A stretch of DNA of 64,000 nucleotides from an uncultured Pseudomonadota bacterium (GTDB taxonomy: Bacteria > Pseudomonadota > Gammaproteobacteria > Burkholderiales > SG8-39), in contig CAIKRR010000025.1 of assembly GCA_903829815.1 (NCBI GenBank), forward strand, positions 32,108-96,107, written 5' to 3'. The notes beneath the pieces are model-generated. The model had not been told where the DNA came from. It did not search any database and was given only the letters and a program-made list of their open reading frames with translations. Below, piece by piece: positions 34,517-42,488 of the stretch. Position numbers and translations under genes: made by a program. Within the stretch, counting starts at the first letter, position 1, and each line of letters starts with the position of its first letter.

Positions 34517-35764
34517 TCACTTCATCGAACACTTCGAGGCAAATTCGTCAGCCGCATTCTGGGCAGCAACCCCCACCCGCTTCAGGTAGAGGCTCGCATC
34601 CGGGCGCTGATCGACCTCGAAGACGTAGTTGTTCTGTATCGGCTGGTGATTGGTATTGAAGCGAAACGGCCCCCGGATGCTCTCGAAGGCAACTCGCTCG
34701 GTCGCCGCGCGAAACACGGCAGCGTCACGAATATTGCCACGCGCCTCGCGTACGGCAGCATCGATCAGCATCAGGGTGTCATAGGCCAGACCGGCAAAGC
34801 TTGCCGGATCACGCCCAAACTTTGCGCGAAAATCCTGCACGAAGCGCCGATTGCGTGGATTGTCGATCTCGGCCGAGTAGTTGCCGGTGACAACCGTGCC
34901 CAGAGCGGCCTTGCCCTGGGCCTGAAAAACCGTGGGCTCCGACAGTGCGATATTGGAATAGAGCGCCACCTTGCCCGCCATGCCCGCCTGCGCCCATTGA
35001 CGCACGAAGGTGATGCCCGGCCCGCCCGGGTAAAACGCAAATACCGCATCGGCACCCGATGCCCTGATCCGTGCGATGTCGGCGGCAAAGTCAAGCTGCG
35101 TCAGCGGCGTGTAGGTCTGGCCGACGAGTTCTCCGGTGAAGCCCTTGCGTGCCGCCTCGGTGTGCTCGTGTCCGGCTTCATAATCCATGCCGATGAGATA
35201 GAGCTTCTTCACGCCCCGCTGCGACATGAAACCACCGATGCCGTTGGTGATCTGGGCGTTCTGGAAGGAAGCATTGAAATACCAGGGGCTGCAGCCCTCG
35301 CCGGCGACGGGTGCGGGGCCGCCATTCATGCCGAAGAAGAACACCTTGGCATCGGTAATGGGCTTGATGGCCGCCACGATCTCGTTGGAGGCGGTGAGCC
35401 CGGTGATGAGGTCGACACGCTCCTTCTCGATCAGGCGCGAGAGCTCCTGCACGGTGGCACCCGGATTGCCGCGCGAGTCGGCCTGAATGACCTCGAAGGG
35501 AATACCACCCAATTTGCCACCGAGATGATCCAGAGCAATGTCGACGCCCCGCTTTTGCTCGGCACCGGCGACATTGAAAGGTCCGCTCACCCCGACGATC
35601 AGGCCCAGTCGAATGCGCTCGGGCACCTGCGCCTGGGCAAGACTCACAGCTACCGTGACTGCAAGGACCACCGAGGCCACGCAGGCCAGCCGCAGGCGAT
35701 CCAGTGGCATGCGGGCACGCGGCACGCTCTGCGACAGACCTTGAACCGACATCAAGCTCGACAT
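34517..35764 (-). CDS. LivK-type substrate-binding protein, tandem paralogue 1
   Basis: Receptor of 415 residues, first gene of the long minus-strand operon. The signal peptide includes LRLACVASVVLAVTVAVSLAQAQ; the mature part starts VPERIRLGLIVGVSGPFNVAGAEQKRG. It shares its order of motifs with the neighbouring paralogue, including NGGPAPVAGEGCSPWYFNASFQNAQ and the CSMK tail. A start at MPLDRLRLA (residue 19) would give a more usual signal length, so the start is uncertain. The pair are presumably alternative receptors for one LivHMGF channel, with different ligand ranges. Confidence 0.92.
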   Translation of the reverse strand: MSSLMSVQGLSQSVPRARMPLDRLRLACVASVVLAVTVAVSLAQAQVPERIRLGLIVGVSGPFNVAGAEQKRGVDIALDHLGGKLGGIPFEVIQADSRGNPGATVQELSRLIEKERVDLITGLTASNEIVAAIKPITDAKVFFFGMNGGPAPVAGEGCSPWYFNASFQNAQITNGIGGFMSQRGVKKLYLIGMDYEAGHEHTEAARKGFTGELVGQTYTPLTQLDFAADIARIRASGADAVFAFYPGGPGITFVRQWAQAGMAGKVALYSNIALSEPTVFQAQGKAALGTVVTGNYSAEIDNPRNRRFVQDFRAKFGRDPASFAGLAYDTLMLIDAAVREARGNIRDAAVFRAATERVAFESIRGPFRFNTNHQPIQNNYVFEVDQRPDASLYLKRVGVAAQNAADEFASKCSMK

Positions 35765-35912
35765 CTGTATCTCCTCTACCCTGACGGCTCTGGCGACCGC
35801 CCTGCTGTGCTGCGCATGTTACCGGAAAGGCACCGCAGCCCGACATCATCTGCCCTGCGAAAGTAGCGCATCGAGCAAACGCAATGCTTGCAAACAGGCA
35901 GGATGGTGCTGG

Positions 35913-36866
35913 ATGAGGACGCGGACTCGCGCGGCCTTCATCGGGGTTGCAAGCGATCTGGGGGCACCCATGGCCGGCGCCAGGCTATCGCCCTTGCATC
36001 TGGCTGCTGCCGGGCTGTTCGCACGCTGGCCGACCGAACGGCGGCTTGCCATGGTCACGATGATCGAGGCGTCAGGAGCGCCGCAGGGCCGCGACATTGC
36101 AGCACTGGCACGCTTGAGTGATCGGCTCGAGCAGACGGTGGCAGCGATCATGCGCGACGCAAACACCCTGCCGGTCATTGTCTCGGGTGACCACTCGAGC
36201 GCAATCGGCACCTGGCGCGGCGTGGCGCGCGCCCTGCGCCAGTGCGGCGCGGTTGATGCAGCCCCGGGCCTGCTCTGGCTCGACGCTCACATGGACGCCC
36301 ACACCCCGCAGAGCAGCCTGAGCGGTGCGCTGCACGGCATGCCCCTTGCCGTGCTGCTTGGCGAGGGCGATGCCCGACTTCTCATGCAGCCTGCCCCGCT
36401 TGACCCAGCCCACGTCGTACTGGTGGGCGTTCACAGTTTCGAGTCCGCCGAGGCAGACCGTCTGGCCCGACTGGGCGTTCGCATCCATTCCCGCGCTGAA
36501 GTGCGCGACCGAACGCTGGCTGTCGTTCTGAACGAAGCGCTGCTGCAGGTGCGCGCATCGAGTGCTGGCTGGGGCCTCACGCTGGACATGGACGTGATCG
36601 ACCCGGACGAAGCACCGGGGGTCAATACCCCGGTACCCGGCGGGCTCTCTGCCGCCGAACTGATCGATGCCCTGAGCTCGATTGCGGGCGGTGCGGGAGG
36701 GCAGCACCCAGGCGCTTTCTCCGACGAGGCAGCCAGACCTGGCCGACTGCTTGCCATCGAACTCACCGAATACAACCCCGAACGCGACAAGGGCGAGCGC
36801 ACCGCCCGTCTCGTCGAGTCGCTGCTACGATGCCTGCTCATCGCGCCGCGCGGCGCCAACGTCTGA
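35913..36866 (+). CDS. Arginase/ureohydrolase family protein
   Basis: A 317-residue member of the Mn2+-dependent arginase superfamily. Metal motifs are SGDHSSAIG (His), LWLDAHMDAHT (Asp-His-Asp) and TLDMDVIDPDEAPGVNTPVPGGLS (Asp-x-Asp), so both manganese ions can be bound. The common GGDHS is SGDHS here, and the substrate-loop Asn of DAHxDxN is replaced (DAHT). Arginine, agmatine or a formimino/guanidino compound could be the substrate. It is divergent from the receptor operon and 14 bases upstream of the ChrB-like gene. Confidence 0.85.
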   Translation: MRTRTRAAFIGVASDLGAPMAGARLSPLHLAAAGLFARWPTERRLAMVTMIEASGAPQGRDIAALARLSDRLEQTVAAIMRDANTLPVIVSGDHSSAIGTWRGVARALRQCGAVDAAPGLLWLDAHMDAHTPQSSLSGALHGMPLAVLLGEGDARLLMQPAPLDPAHVVLVGVHSFESAEADRLARLGVRIHSRAEVRDRTLAVVLNEALLQVRASSAGWGLTLDMDVIDPDEAPGVNTPVPGGLSAAELIDALSSIAGGAGGQHPGAFSDEAARPGRLLAIELTEYNPERDKGERTARLVESLLRCLLIAPRGANV

Positions 36867-36880
36867 AGGACGGCAAGGAC

Positions 36881-37423
36881 ATGCAATGGGTGACCCGAGC
36901 GTATGTGCATCTGGATCGTGTGGCATCGCCCTGGCTGATACTGCGCTTCATCGATCCTGATGCACAGTTTTGTTTTGTCCCCTGGGGTCAGGAAGCCGAC
37001 CGACCAGCCGATGCCATCGCATTCGCGATACCTGGCGCTGACTACGGCCCGCACGATGCCGCCGGAACCACGTTTGCCAAGCTGCGGCGGGGCTACCGGC
37101 TCGCAGATCCGGCGCTGGCGACGATGGAGGCGGTTGTGGCCGCAGGGGTCAACCATGTGCTCCATGGCTACCAACCAGGCGCTGATGATCGACTGGGCCA
37201 GATCGCCATTGGCCTGCTTGCCATTGCCGAGGGCATGCTGCTTGCGCGGCGCGACGATGCGCTCATCATCCGCGACAGTCTGGTCTTCTACGATGCACTG
37301 CATGCCCAGTTCCAGGTCGAGCATGCAATGAAAGCAGGCGGACTGCAGCCACCGGGCCATGCTGACGGACGCGGTCCGACCAGCAAGGTGGAGTTTCTGC
37401 GCGGGGTGCTCGACGCGCTCTGA
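36881..37423 (+). CDS. ChrB C-terminal-domain-like protein
   Basis: A 180-residue protein matching the C-terminal domain of chromate-resistance protein ChrB: WVTRAYVHLDRVASPWLILRFIDPDAQFCFVPW at the start, then FAIPGADYGPHDAAGTTFAKLRRGYRLADPALATMEAVV and a final helix LVFYDALHAQF. The N-terminal regulatory half of ChrB is absent and no chrA is present. The ATG at 36881 has AAGGA 5 bases upstream, and the arginase stop is 14 bases before it, so the two are one operon. Whether it deals with chromate here is doubtful; the domain also occurs in unrelated contexts. Confidence 0.8.
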   Translation: MQWVTRAYVHLDRVASPWLILRFIDPDAQFCFVPWGQEADRPADAIAFAIPGADYGPHDAAGTTFAKLRRGYRLADPALATMEAVVAAGVNHVLHGYQPGADDRLGQIAIGLLAIAEGMLLARRDDALIIRDSLVFYDALHAQFQVEHAMKAGGLQPPGHADGRGPTSKVEFLRGVLDAL

Positions 37424-37428
37424 GCGGC

Positions 37429-38520
37429 TCAGTCGATCCGCATCCCTACCGAGCGCGCAACCGCCGAATACTTGGCCAGATCGGTGCTGATCCGCGTCGC
37501 AAGCGAATTCCCGGTGCTGGACAACGGCGTACAGCCCAGTTTCGACAACGCCTGGCGAAAGCCAGGCGAGGTGCCGGCGCCCGCCAGTTCACGCTCGATG
37601 ACCGCCGCAGCCGGGGCCGGGGTTGCAGAGGACATCACGAGCCCATACCAGAAGCTCTCGTTGATATCGGCAACACCCTGCTCCTGAAAGGTCGCCAGTG
37701 CCGGCAACTGATCCGACCGGCGGGCACCGGTGACGCCCAGTCCCTTGACGCGACCACCCCGCACCTGCGCCACGGCCGATGCCGCAGTACTGAAGAGAAC
37801 CAGCCGTGCACGGTCACCGATCAGATCCTGCATCGCCGGTCCCTCACCCTTGTAGGGAACGTGGGTGAGTTGGGTGCCGGTTCGCGCATTGAACATCTCG
37901 ATCAGCAGGTGCGAGAACGCCCCGTTGCCACTGGAGGCAGCAAAGTAGAGTGTTGGCTGCGCCTTGGCGGCGGCAATGAATTCGGGCACGGTATTGGGCG
38001 TGACCGAGGCGCTGGCAACGAACACCATGGCCATGTCGCACACCATGCCAAGCGCGGTGAAGTCGCGTACCGGATCGTAGGAGACCTTGCTGTAGACCGC
38101 CGGGTTGAGCGCAACCAGCGACGTGTAGGCAAGCAACAGGGTGTGTCCGTCGGCTGGTGCGCGCATCATCACCTCCACCCCGACGTTGCCGTTGGCCCCC
38201 GGATGGTCCTCGACAATCACCGCATTGGAGAGTCGTTCGGCCAGCCCCCCGGCGATGATGCGACCGATCGCATCGGCACCGCCGCCGGCCGCCTGCGGCA
38301 CCACCAGACGCATCGGACGCGCCGGTGCCCAGTCGCGCTCCTGGCCCTGCGCCTGGCCCTGCGCCTGGCCCTGCCCGGCAAAGCAGGCAAGCGCGCAGAG
38401 TGCTACGGCCAAGCGCAGGCGCTGCAGGCAAGCCGAGCCCTGCCGATGATCGGCCGTGCGCTGGCCAGACGCCCGTGTCGAAACCTGATTCCAGCCACCG
38501 CTGGCTCGAGCATCCATCAT
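37429..38520 (-). CDS. Bug-family (TctC-like) periplasmic receptor
   Basis: Receptor of up to 363 residues. The signal region LRLAVALCALACFAGQGQAQGQAQGQERDWAP carries a Gln-Gly repeat right at the expected cleavage site. Family landmarks follow: RPMRLVVPQAAGGGADAIGRIIAGGLAERL, EDHPGANGNVG, RAPADGHTLLLAYTS, SYDPVRDFTALG and THVPYKGEGPAMQDLIGDRARLVL. The start is uncertain because about 35 residues precede the hydrophobic core. It converges with the ChrB-like gene (5 bases apart) and is 45 bases downstream of another Bug gene. Confidence 0.88.
   Translation of the reverse strand: MMDARASGGWNQVSTRASGQRTADHRQGSACLQRLRLAVALCALACFAGQGQAQGQAQGQERDWAPARPMRLVVPQAAGGGADAIGRIIAGGLAERLSNAVIVEDHPGANGNVGVEVMMRAPADGHTLLLAYTSLVALNPAVYSKVSYDPVRDFTALGMVCDMAMVFVASASVTPNTVPEFIAAAKAQPTLYFAASSGNGAFSHLLIEMFNARTGTQLTHVPYKGEGPAMQDLIGDRARLVLFSTAASAVAQVRGGRVKGLGVTGARRSDQLPALATFQEQGVADINESFWYGLVMSSATPAPAAAVIERELAGAGTSPGFRQALSKLGCTPLSSTGNSLATRISTDLAKYSAVARSVGMRID
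38341..38376. repeat. Three tandem 12-bp units inside a Bug signal-peptide region
   Basis: ctggccctgcgc occurs at 38341-38352 and 38353-38364, followed by ctggccctgccc at 38365-38376. It encodes the Gly-Gln-Ala-Gln repeat on the minus strand. Being a multiple of three, unit changes would keep the frame and only lengthen or shorten the mature N-terminus. Confidence 0.85.
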
Positions 38521-38565
38521 CTGTCTCCTCTGCCCCTTGTTCGGGAATGCGATCGGGAATGCGAC

Positions 38566-39594
38566 CTAATCGGCACTGATGCGCGCTTCGCTGACAACCC
38601 GTGCCCAGCGCGCGAGGTCGTCGCGCAGCAGGCTCTTCATGGCCTCGGAGGTATTGGTTGCCACCACCAGGCCTTGCCCTTTCAACTGCTCGCGCATCGT
38701 CGCAGTGCCGATCACCGCGGAAAAGTCGGCGTTCAGGCGTGCGACCAGTGCTGCCGGCGTGCGCGCGGGGGCAATCACCGCATACCAGGAGTCGATCGAG
38801 TCCATGTAGTCGAAGCCCTGCTCGCGAAAGGTTGCCAGGCCGGGCAGGAGCGCACTGCGCTGCTCGCCGGTGATCGCCAGCGGACGCAAGCGGGCAGCCT
38901 GCACATGGGGCAGCACCGAATGAACGCTGGCGAACATCACCTGTACCTGACCACCCAGCAAGTCGGTGACCGCACCGGCCAGCCCCTTGTAGGGAACATG
39001 CACGACATCGAAGGCACCACGCAGCTTGAAGAGTTCCATCGCAAGGTGATGCGGTGTACCCACGCCGGGTGATGCGTAATTGGCGCGGCCTGGCGCCGCT
39101 TGCGCGAGGGCAACAAAGGAACGCAGGTCAGTTGCTGCCACCCCGGGATGCGCAACCAGAATGTAACCACCGATCGCGAGTCGCCCAACCGGGTCGAAGT
39201 CGGCCAGCGGGTCAAACGGCAGATTGCGGTAGAGGCTGGCAGCCATCGTCATGGTGTTGATCGCCATGAGCAACGTATGCCCATCGGGCGCGGCCTTGGC
39301 CACGAAGTCGGCACCGATATTGCCGCTCGCCCCGGCGCGGTTGTCGACCACGACCGGTCGTCCCCAGCGTTCGGCCAGCAACGGGCCGAGCATGCGCGCC
39401 AGTATGTCGCTACCACTGCCGGCAGTAAACGGCACGACCAGGGTCACCACACGGGTCGGGAATGGCGCAGCCGACTGGGCCGAGGCAGGCTGGGCGCAGA
39501 GGCCGAACAGGCAGGCGACCAGCAGAAAGCGAGCCATTCGACCGGCAATGGCCCGTCGATTGCACCGGCCAAGCCGATGTCCTGATGGAATCAT
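38566..39594 (-). CDS. Bug-family (TctC-like) periplasmic receptor
   Basis: Receptor of 342 residues. The signal peptide around MARFLLVACLFGLCAQPASAQ is followed by FPTRVVTLVVPFTAGSGSDILARMLGPLLAERW, DNRAGASGNIG, KAAPDGHTLLMAINTMT, PFDPLADFDPVG and VHVPYKGLAGAVTDLLGGQVQVM. I used the ATG at 39594, with GGGAGA upstream; starting at the Met before ARFLL (39555) would give a more usual signal length. Tandem with the Bug gene at 37429. Orphan: no membrane subunits. Confidence 0.88.
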   Translation of the reverse strand: MIPSGHRLGRCNRRAIAGRMARFLLVACLFGLCAQPASAQSAAPFPTRVVTLVVPFTAGSGSDILARMLGPLLAERWGRPVVVDNRAGASGNIGADFVAKAAPDGHTLLMAINTMTMAASLYRNLPFDPLADFDPVGRLAIGGYILVAHPGVAATDLRSFVALAQAAPGRANYASPGVGTPHHLAMELFKLRGAFDVVHVPYKGLAGAVTDLLGGQVQVMFASVHSVLPHVQAARLRPLAITGEQRSALLPGLATFREQGFDYMDSIDSWYAVIAPARTPAALVARLNADFSAVIGTATMREQLKGQGLVVATNTSEAMKSLLRDDLARWARVVSEARISAD

Positions 39595-39703
39595 CAATGT
39601 TGTCTCCCGCACCGCGCATCGCCTGCCAGGATACCGGCACGCAAACGTCTGTCCTCGATGCCCGCCTCGTCACGCGGCCATCGGCGCGGCGATCAGACCC
39701 CGA

Positions 39704-39750
39704 ACCCGATTCTAACCAAAGCGGCGAACCCGATCCCGGTATCATCGGGT
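39704..39750. promoter_or_regulatory. Candidate operator: three ACCCGAT half-sites in a divergent gap
   Basis: The 214-base gap between the divergent Bug gene and the Pht5-like gene has CGAACCCGAT twice (39701-39710 and 39725-39734) and an inverted ATCGGGT at 39744-39750, so the second and third copies form a 7-base inverted repeat with a 9-base spacer. A TAGAAT hexamer on the minus strand lies between the first two copies and could be a -10 box of the leftward gene. Regulator unknown. Confidence 0.35.
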
Positions 39751-39808
39751 GTTTCGCCATCGGAATGCTGCTTTCAACCTCCGGTTGCATCCATCCTTCG
39801 AGACACGC

Positions 39809-40798
39809 ATGTCATTGCTGCCGCTGTCGATTGCCACGACCGACTACGACCACTTTCGCGACTTCAGGCTGGGCACCGTTCGCGCGCAAGGCGTTGACAC
39901 CAACTGGCTGCTTCTCAGCCACCACGAGTGCTTCGCGCGCTTCACCGCGAACCGGGAGTTCGACGTATCTGAACTCTCGTTTGCCAAGTTCTCAGCCCAG
40001 ATTACCCGCCCCGGCGCCGACATCATCGGGCTGCCAGTCGTGTGTTCGCGCCTGTTTCGGTTCAGTTCGTTCTACGTGAATCGCCGCAGTGGTATTCGCA
40101 GTGCTGCCGACCTGCGCGGGCGTCGAGTGGCATCGCCTGAGTGGGCGCACTCGGCAGCGGTCTACATGCGCGGCTGGCTGCACAACGACATGAATGTACG
40201 ACTCGACGAGGTCGAGTGGATCCAGGCAGGGGTCAACACCCCGGGCCGGGCCGAGAAGGTTGAACTGACGCTTCCTGCCGGTGTGCGTCTCACGCGCATC
40301 AACGACCGCTCGATCAGCGACATGCTGGCTGCAGGCGACATCGACTGCGCGATCATTGCCCGGCCGCCTGACTGCTTCCTCCAGGGGCATCCGGATGTGG
40401 TGCGCCTTTTTCCCGATCACCTCGAGATGGAAGAAGACTACTTCGAGCGCACCGGCGTCTGGCCGATCATGCACATCATCGCGATGAAGCGCGCGATCGT
40501 CGAGGCACACCCGTGGGTAGCACGCAACCTCTACGACGCCTTTCTCGAATCGAAGCGACGCAGTGTCGAGCGCCTGCTCGACCCGGCCGTATCTCGCTAT
40601 CCGCTGGCCTGGCTCCCGATCTATGCGCGGCGCATGCGCGATCAGTTCGGCGGCGACCCCTTTCCGTTTGGTATCGAGGCCAACCGCCCGACCTGGGAAC
40701 TGATGGCGCTCTACACCTGGCAACAAGGTATCGCCCACCGCCAGTTCACGCCAGAAGAGATCTTTCCATCGGGCATCATGACGAATGTCGTGGTCTGA
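39809..40798 (+). CDS. 4,5-dihydroxyphthalate decarboxylase-like protein (second copy)
   Basis: A 329-residue protein of the same fold group as the one at 9160. It opens MSLLPLSIATTDYDHFRDFRLGTVRAQGVD; FDVSELSFAKFSAQIT, IRSAADLRGRRVASPEWAHSAAVYMRGWLHNDM and AHPWVARNLYDAFLESKRR are family landmarks. LPAGVRLTRINDRSISDMLAAGDIDCAIIARPP is the segment that lines the cleft. There is no signal peptide. I chose the ATG at 39809, since the 20 residues upstream do not resemble the family. It starts a plus-strand group with two class II aldolases, which would suit an aromatic-acid or hydroxy-acid pathway. Confidence 0.78.
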   Translation: MSLLPLSIATTDYDHFRDFRLGTVRAQGVDTNWLLLSHHECFARFTANREFDVSELSFAKFSAQITRPGADIIGLPVVCSRLFRFSSFYVNRRSGIRSAADLRGRRVASPEWAHSAAVYMRGWLHNDMNVRLDEVEWIQAGVNTPGRAEKVELTLPAGVRLTRINDRSISDMLAAGDIDCAIIARPPDCFLQGHPDVVRLFPDHLEMEEDYFERTGVWPIMHIIAMKRAIVEAHPWVARNLYDAFLESKRRSVERLLDPAVSRYPLAWLPIYARRMRDQFGGDPFPFGIEANRPTWELMALYTWQQGIAHRQFTPEEIFPSGIMTNVVV

Positions 40799-40888
40799 AG
40801 GCGCTCGACACGACACCCCTGCCGCAACGACTGCAAGGTCGGCAGCACCCTCAACGATTTCAGCCATTTGAGTGAACTGGAGCTACCC

Positions 40889-41734
40889 ATGATCTTCGCG
40901 AACCGCCCCACCCCGATGGCCACTGCCGGCTGGCCTCCCTCCGACGGCGGCAGCGGCGGCCATGTTCCCGCCTCGGGTGGCGCTGTCGATCCGGCCCTCA
41001 TCGCCGACCTGGCTGCGGCCAGTCGCATCCTTGCGGCACACGGTGTAGTCGATGCCTTTGGCCATGTGTCGATGCGCCACCCCGAGGCACCCGATCGCTG
41101 GCTGATGGCACGTTCGATCGCGCCCGCCTCGGTCACCCCAGCCGACATCATCGAGTATGACCTCGATAGCCGCGCCTGCAATGCCAATGGCCGCGGCAGT
41201 TTTCTTGAGCGTTACATCCATGGCGAAATCTACCGTGCACGGCCCGACGTGATGTCGGTGGTGCACAGCCACTCGCCCTCGGTCATTCCGTTCAGCCTGG
41301 TCAACGTGCCGATGCGTGCCATGTTCCACAACGCGGCTTTTCTCGCGGCCGGCGTGCCGGTATTCGACATCGCACACAAGTTCGGCGCGACCGACATGCT
41401 GGTGGGCAACACGACCAAGGGGGTGGCGCTGGTGGACTCGATGGCGGGAAGCGACACGGTGCTGATGCGAGCCCACGGCAGTGTCAGTTGCGGCACCTCG
41501 CTGCAACTGGCGGTCTTTCGCGCCGTCTACACCGAAGTGAACGCACGCATCCAGCACTGGTCGATCGCGCTCGCCACCAGCCCGTTTGCCACTGCAAGTT
41601 CGGAATCAATACCGACCATCGCTGCGCTCGACCCCGAGGAAGGCCGACTGGCCGATGGCATCAACAATGCAGGCGCCTGCCTGCGCGGCTGGGCCCTGTG
41701 GCGCGAGCAGGTCCGCGTCGAAACCAGTTGGTAG
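40889..41734 (+). CDS. Class II aldolase/adducin family protein
   Basis: A 281-residue member of the class II (zinc) aldolase/adducin family. LAAASRILAAHGVVDAFGHVSMRHP is the N-terminal signature; VVHSHSPSVIPFS gives two metal His, HKFGATD sits before the next strand, and VLMRAHGSVSCGTSLQLAVF gives the third. The acidic residue follows in GRGSFLERYIHGEIY. A Gly/Pro-rich N-terminus of 30 residues precedes the fold. I used the ATG at 40889 (GGAG 7 bases upstream) rather than the TTG at 40868. Relatives are fuculose-phosphate aldolases and hydroxy-acid decarboxylases; the substrate is unknown. A second family member follows 14 bases later. Confidence 0.85.
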   Translation: MIFANRPTPMATAGWPPSDGGSGGHVPASGGAVDPALIADLAAASRILAAHGVVDAFGHVSMRHPEAPDRWLMARSIAPASVTPADIIEYDLDSRACNANGRGSFLERYIHGEIYRARPDVMSVVHSHSPSVIPFSLVNVPMRAMFHNAAFLAAGVPVFDIAHKFGATDMLVGNTTKGVALVDSMAGSDTVLMRAHGSVSCGTSLQLAVFRAVYTEVNARIQHWSIALATSPFATASSESIPTIAALDPEEGRLADGINNAGACLRGWALWREQVRVETSW

Positions 41735-41748
41735 GGAGACAGACACGC

Positions 41749-42420
41749 ATGGATACCCTGGCCCTGAAGCAGCAACTGGTCGATTGCATCCGCATGCTGG
41801 AGCGCGCCGACATCATCGACTACAACGGCCACTGCAGCATTCGACTCGATGACGGCCAGGTCCTCATCAATGCTGGCGCATGCCAGCGCAGCGCGCTCAC
41901 CGTCGAGGACATCTGCACCATCGACATGGAGGGGCATGTGATCGAGGGCAACGGCAAGCCCCCCCTCGAATTCCACCTGCATTGCGGCGTGTACCGCGCG
42001 CGTGCTGATGTGAAGGCCGTGGTGCACGCCCACCCGAAGTGGTCGACCTTTCTCACCATGACCGGCACCGCCTACCAACCGGTCTATGCACAAGGCTCGC
42101 TGCTCTATCCGGTGCCGGTGCTCGATTCACCGAACTCGATCAACAACCGACCGATGGCCGACCGCCTTGCTGCCACGCTCGGTGATCGCCCGGCGGCCAT
42201 GATGAAGTCTCACGGCGCGGTGACCGTCGGGCGCGACATGGTCGAGGCCTTTGTTCTTGCCAACTACCTCGAGGAAAACGCCTACCGCCAGTACATGGCG
42301 ATGCAGATCGGCACGCCTTACGCCTTCGATGCCGATGAGCTTGCCCTGTGCCGGGAAAAGCTCTGGACACCGGCACTGTTCAAGCGCACCTGGGATCACT
42401 TCCACGCCAGGATCGTCTGA
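41749..42420 (+). CDS. Class II aldolase/adducin family protein (second, shorter)
   Basis: A 223-residue relative of the preceding aldolase: RMLERADIIDYNGHCSIRLDD, VKAVVHAHPKWSTFLT (metal His pair) and AAMMKSHGAVTVGRDMVEAFVLANYLEENA (third His). GGGAGA precedes the ATG at 41749. The two proteins have different N- and C-termini and only limited identity, so they are not a recent duplication and may form a hetero-oligomer or act in successive steps. It is followed by a terminator-like hairpin. Confidence 0.85.
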   Translation: MDTLALKQQLVDCIRMLERADIIDYNGHCSIRLDDGQVLINAGACQRSALTVEDICTIDMEGHVIEGNGKPPLEFHLHCGVYRARADVKAVVHAHPKWSTFLTMTGTAYQPVYAQGSLLYPVPVLDSPNSINNRPMADRLAATLGDRPAAMMKSHGAVTVGRDMVEAFVLANYLEENAYRQYMAMQIGTPYAFDADELALCREKLWTPALFKRTWDHFHARIV

Positions 42421-42424
42421 GCAC

Positions 42425-42443
42425 AACCGCCGCCACGGCGGTT
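42425..42443. terminator. Bidirectional terminator-like hairpin
   Basis: Perfect 8-base stem AACCGCCG (42425-42432) and CGGCGGTT (42436-42443) with a 3-base loop, 4 bases after the stop of the second aldolase. It lies between convergent genes (aldolase plus strand, aroE minus strand). The tail is only TTT on the plus strand, so strength is uncertain. Confidence 0.65.
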
Positions 42444-42488
42444 TGGCCCAGAAAGCGTGCTTCGTGCGGGGCCCAGGCTACGCTCGGC

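Noticed and set aside
36881..37423. Chromate resistance regulator
   Set aside because: Only the C-terminal domain of ChrB is present, without its DNA-binding half and without chrA.
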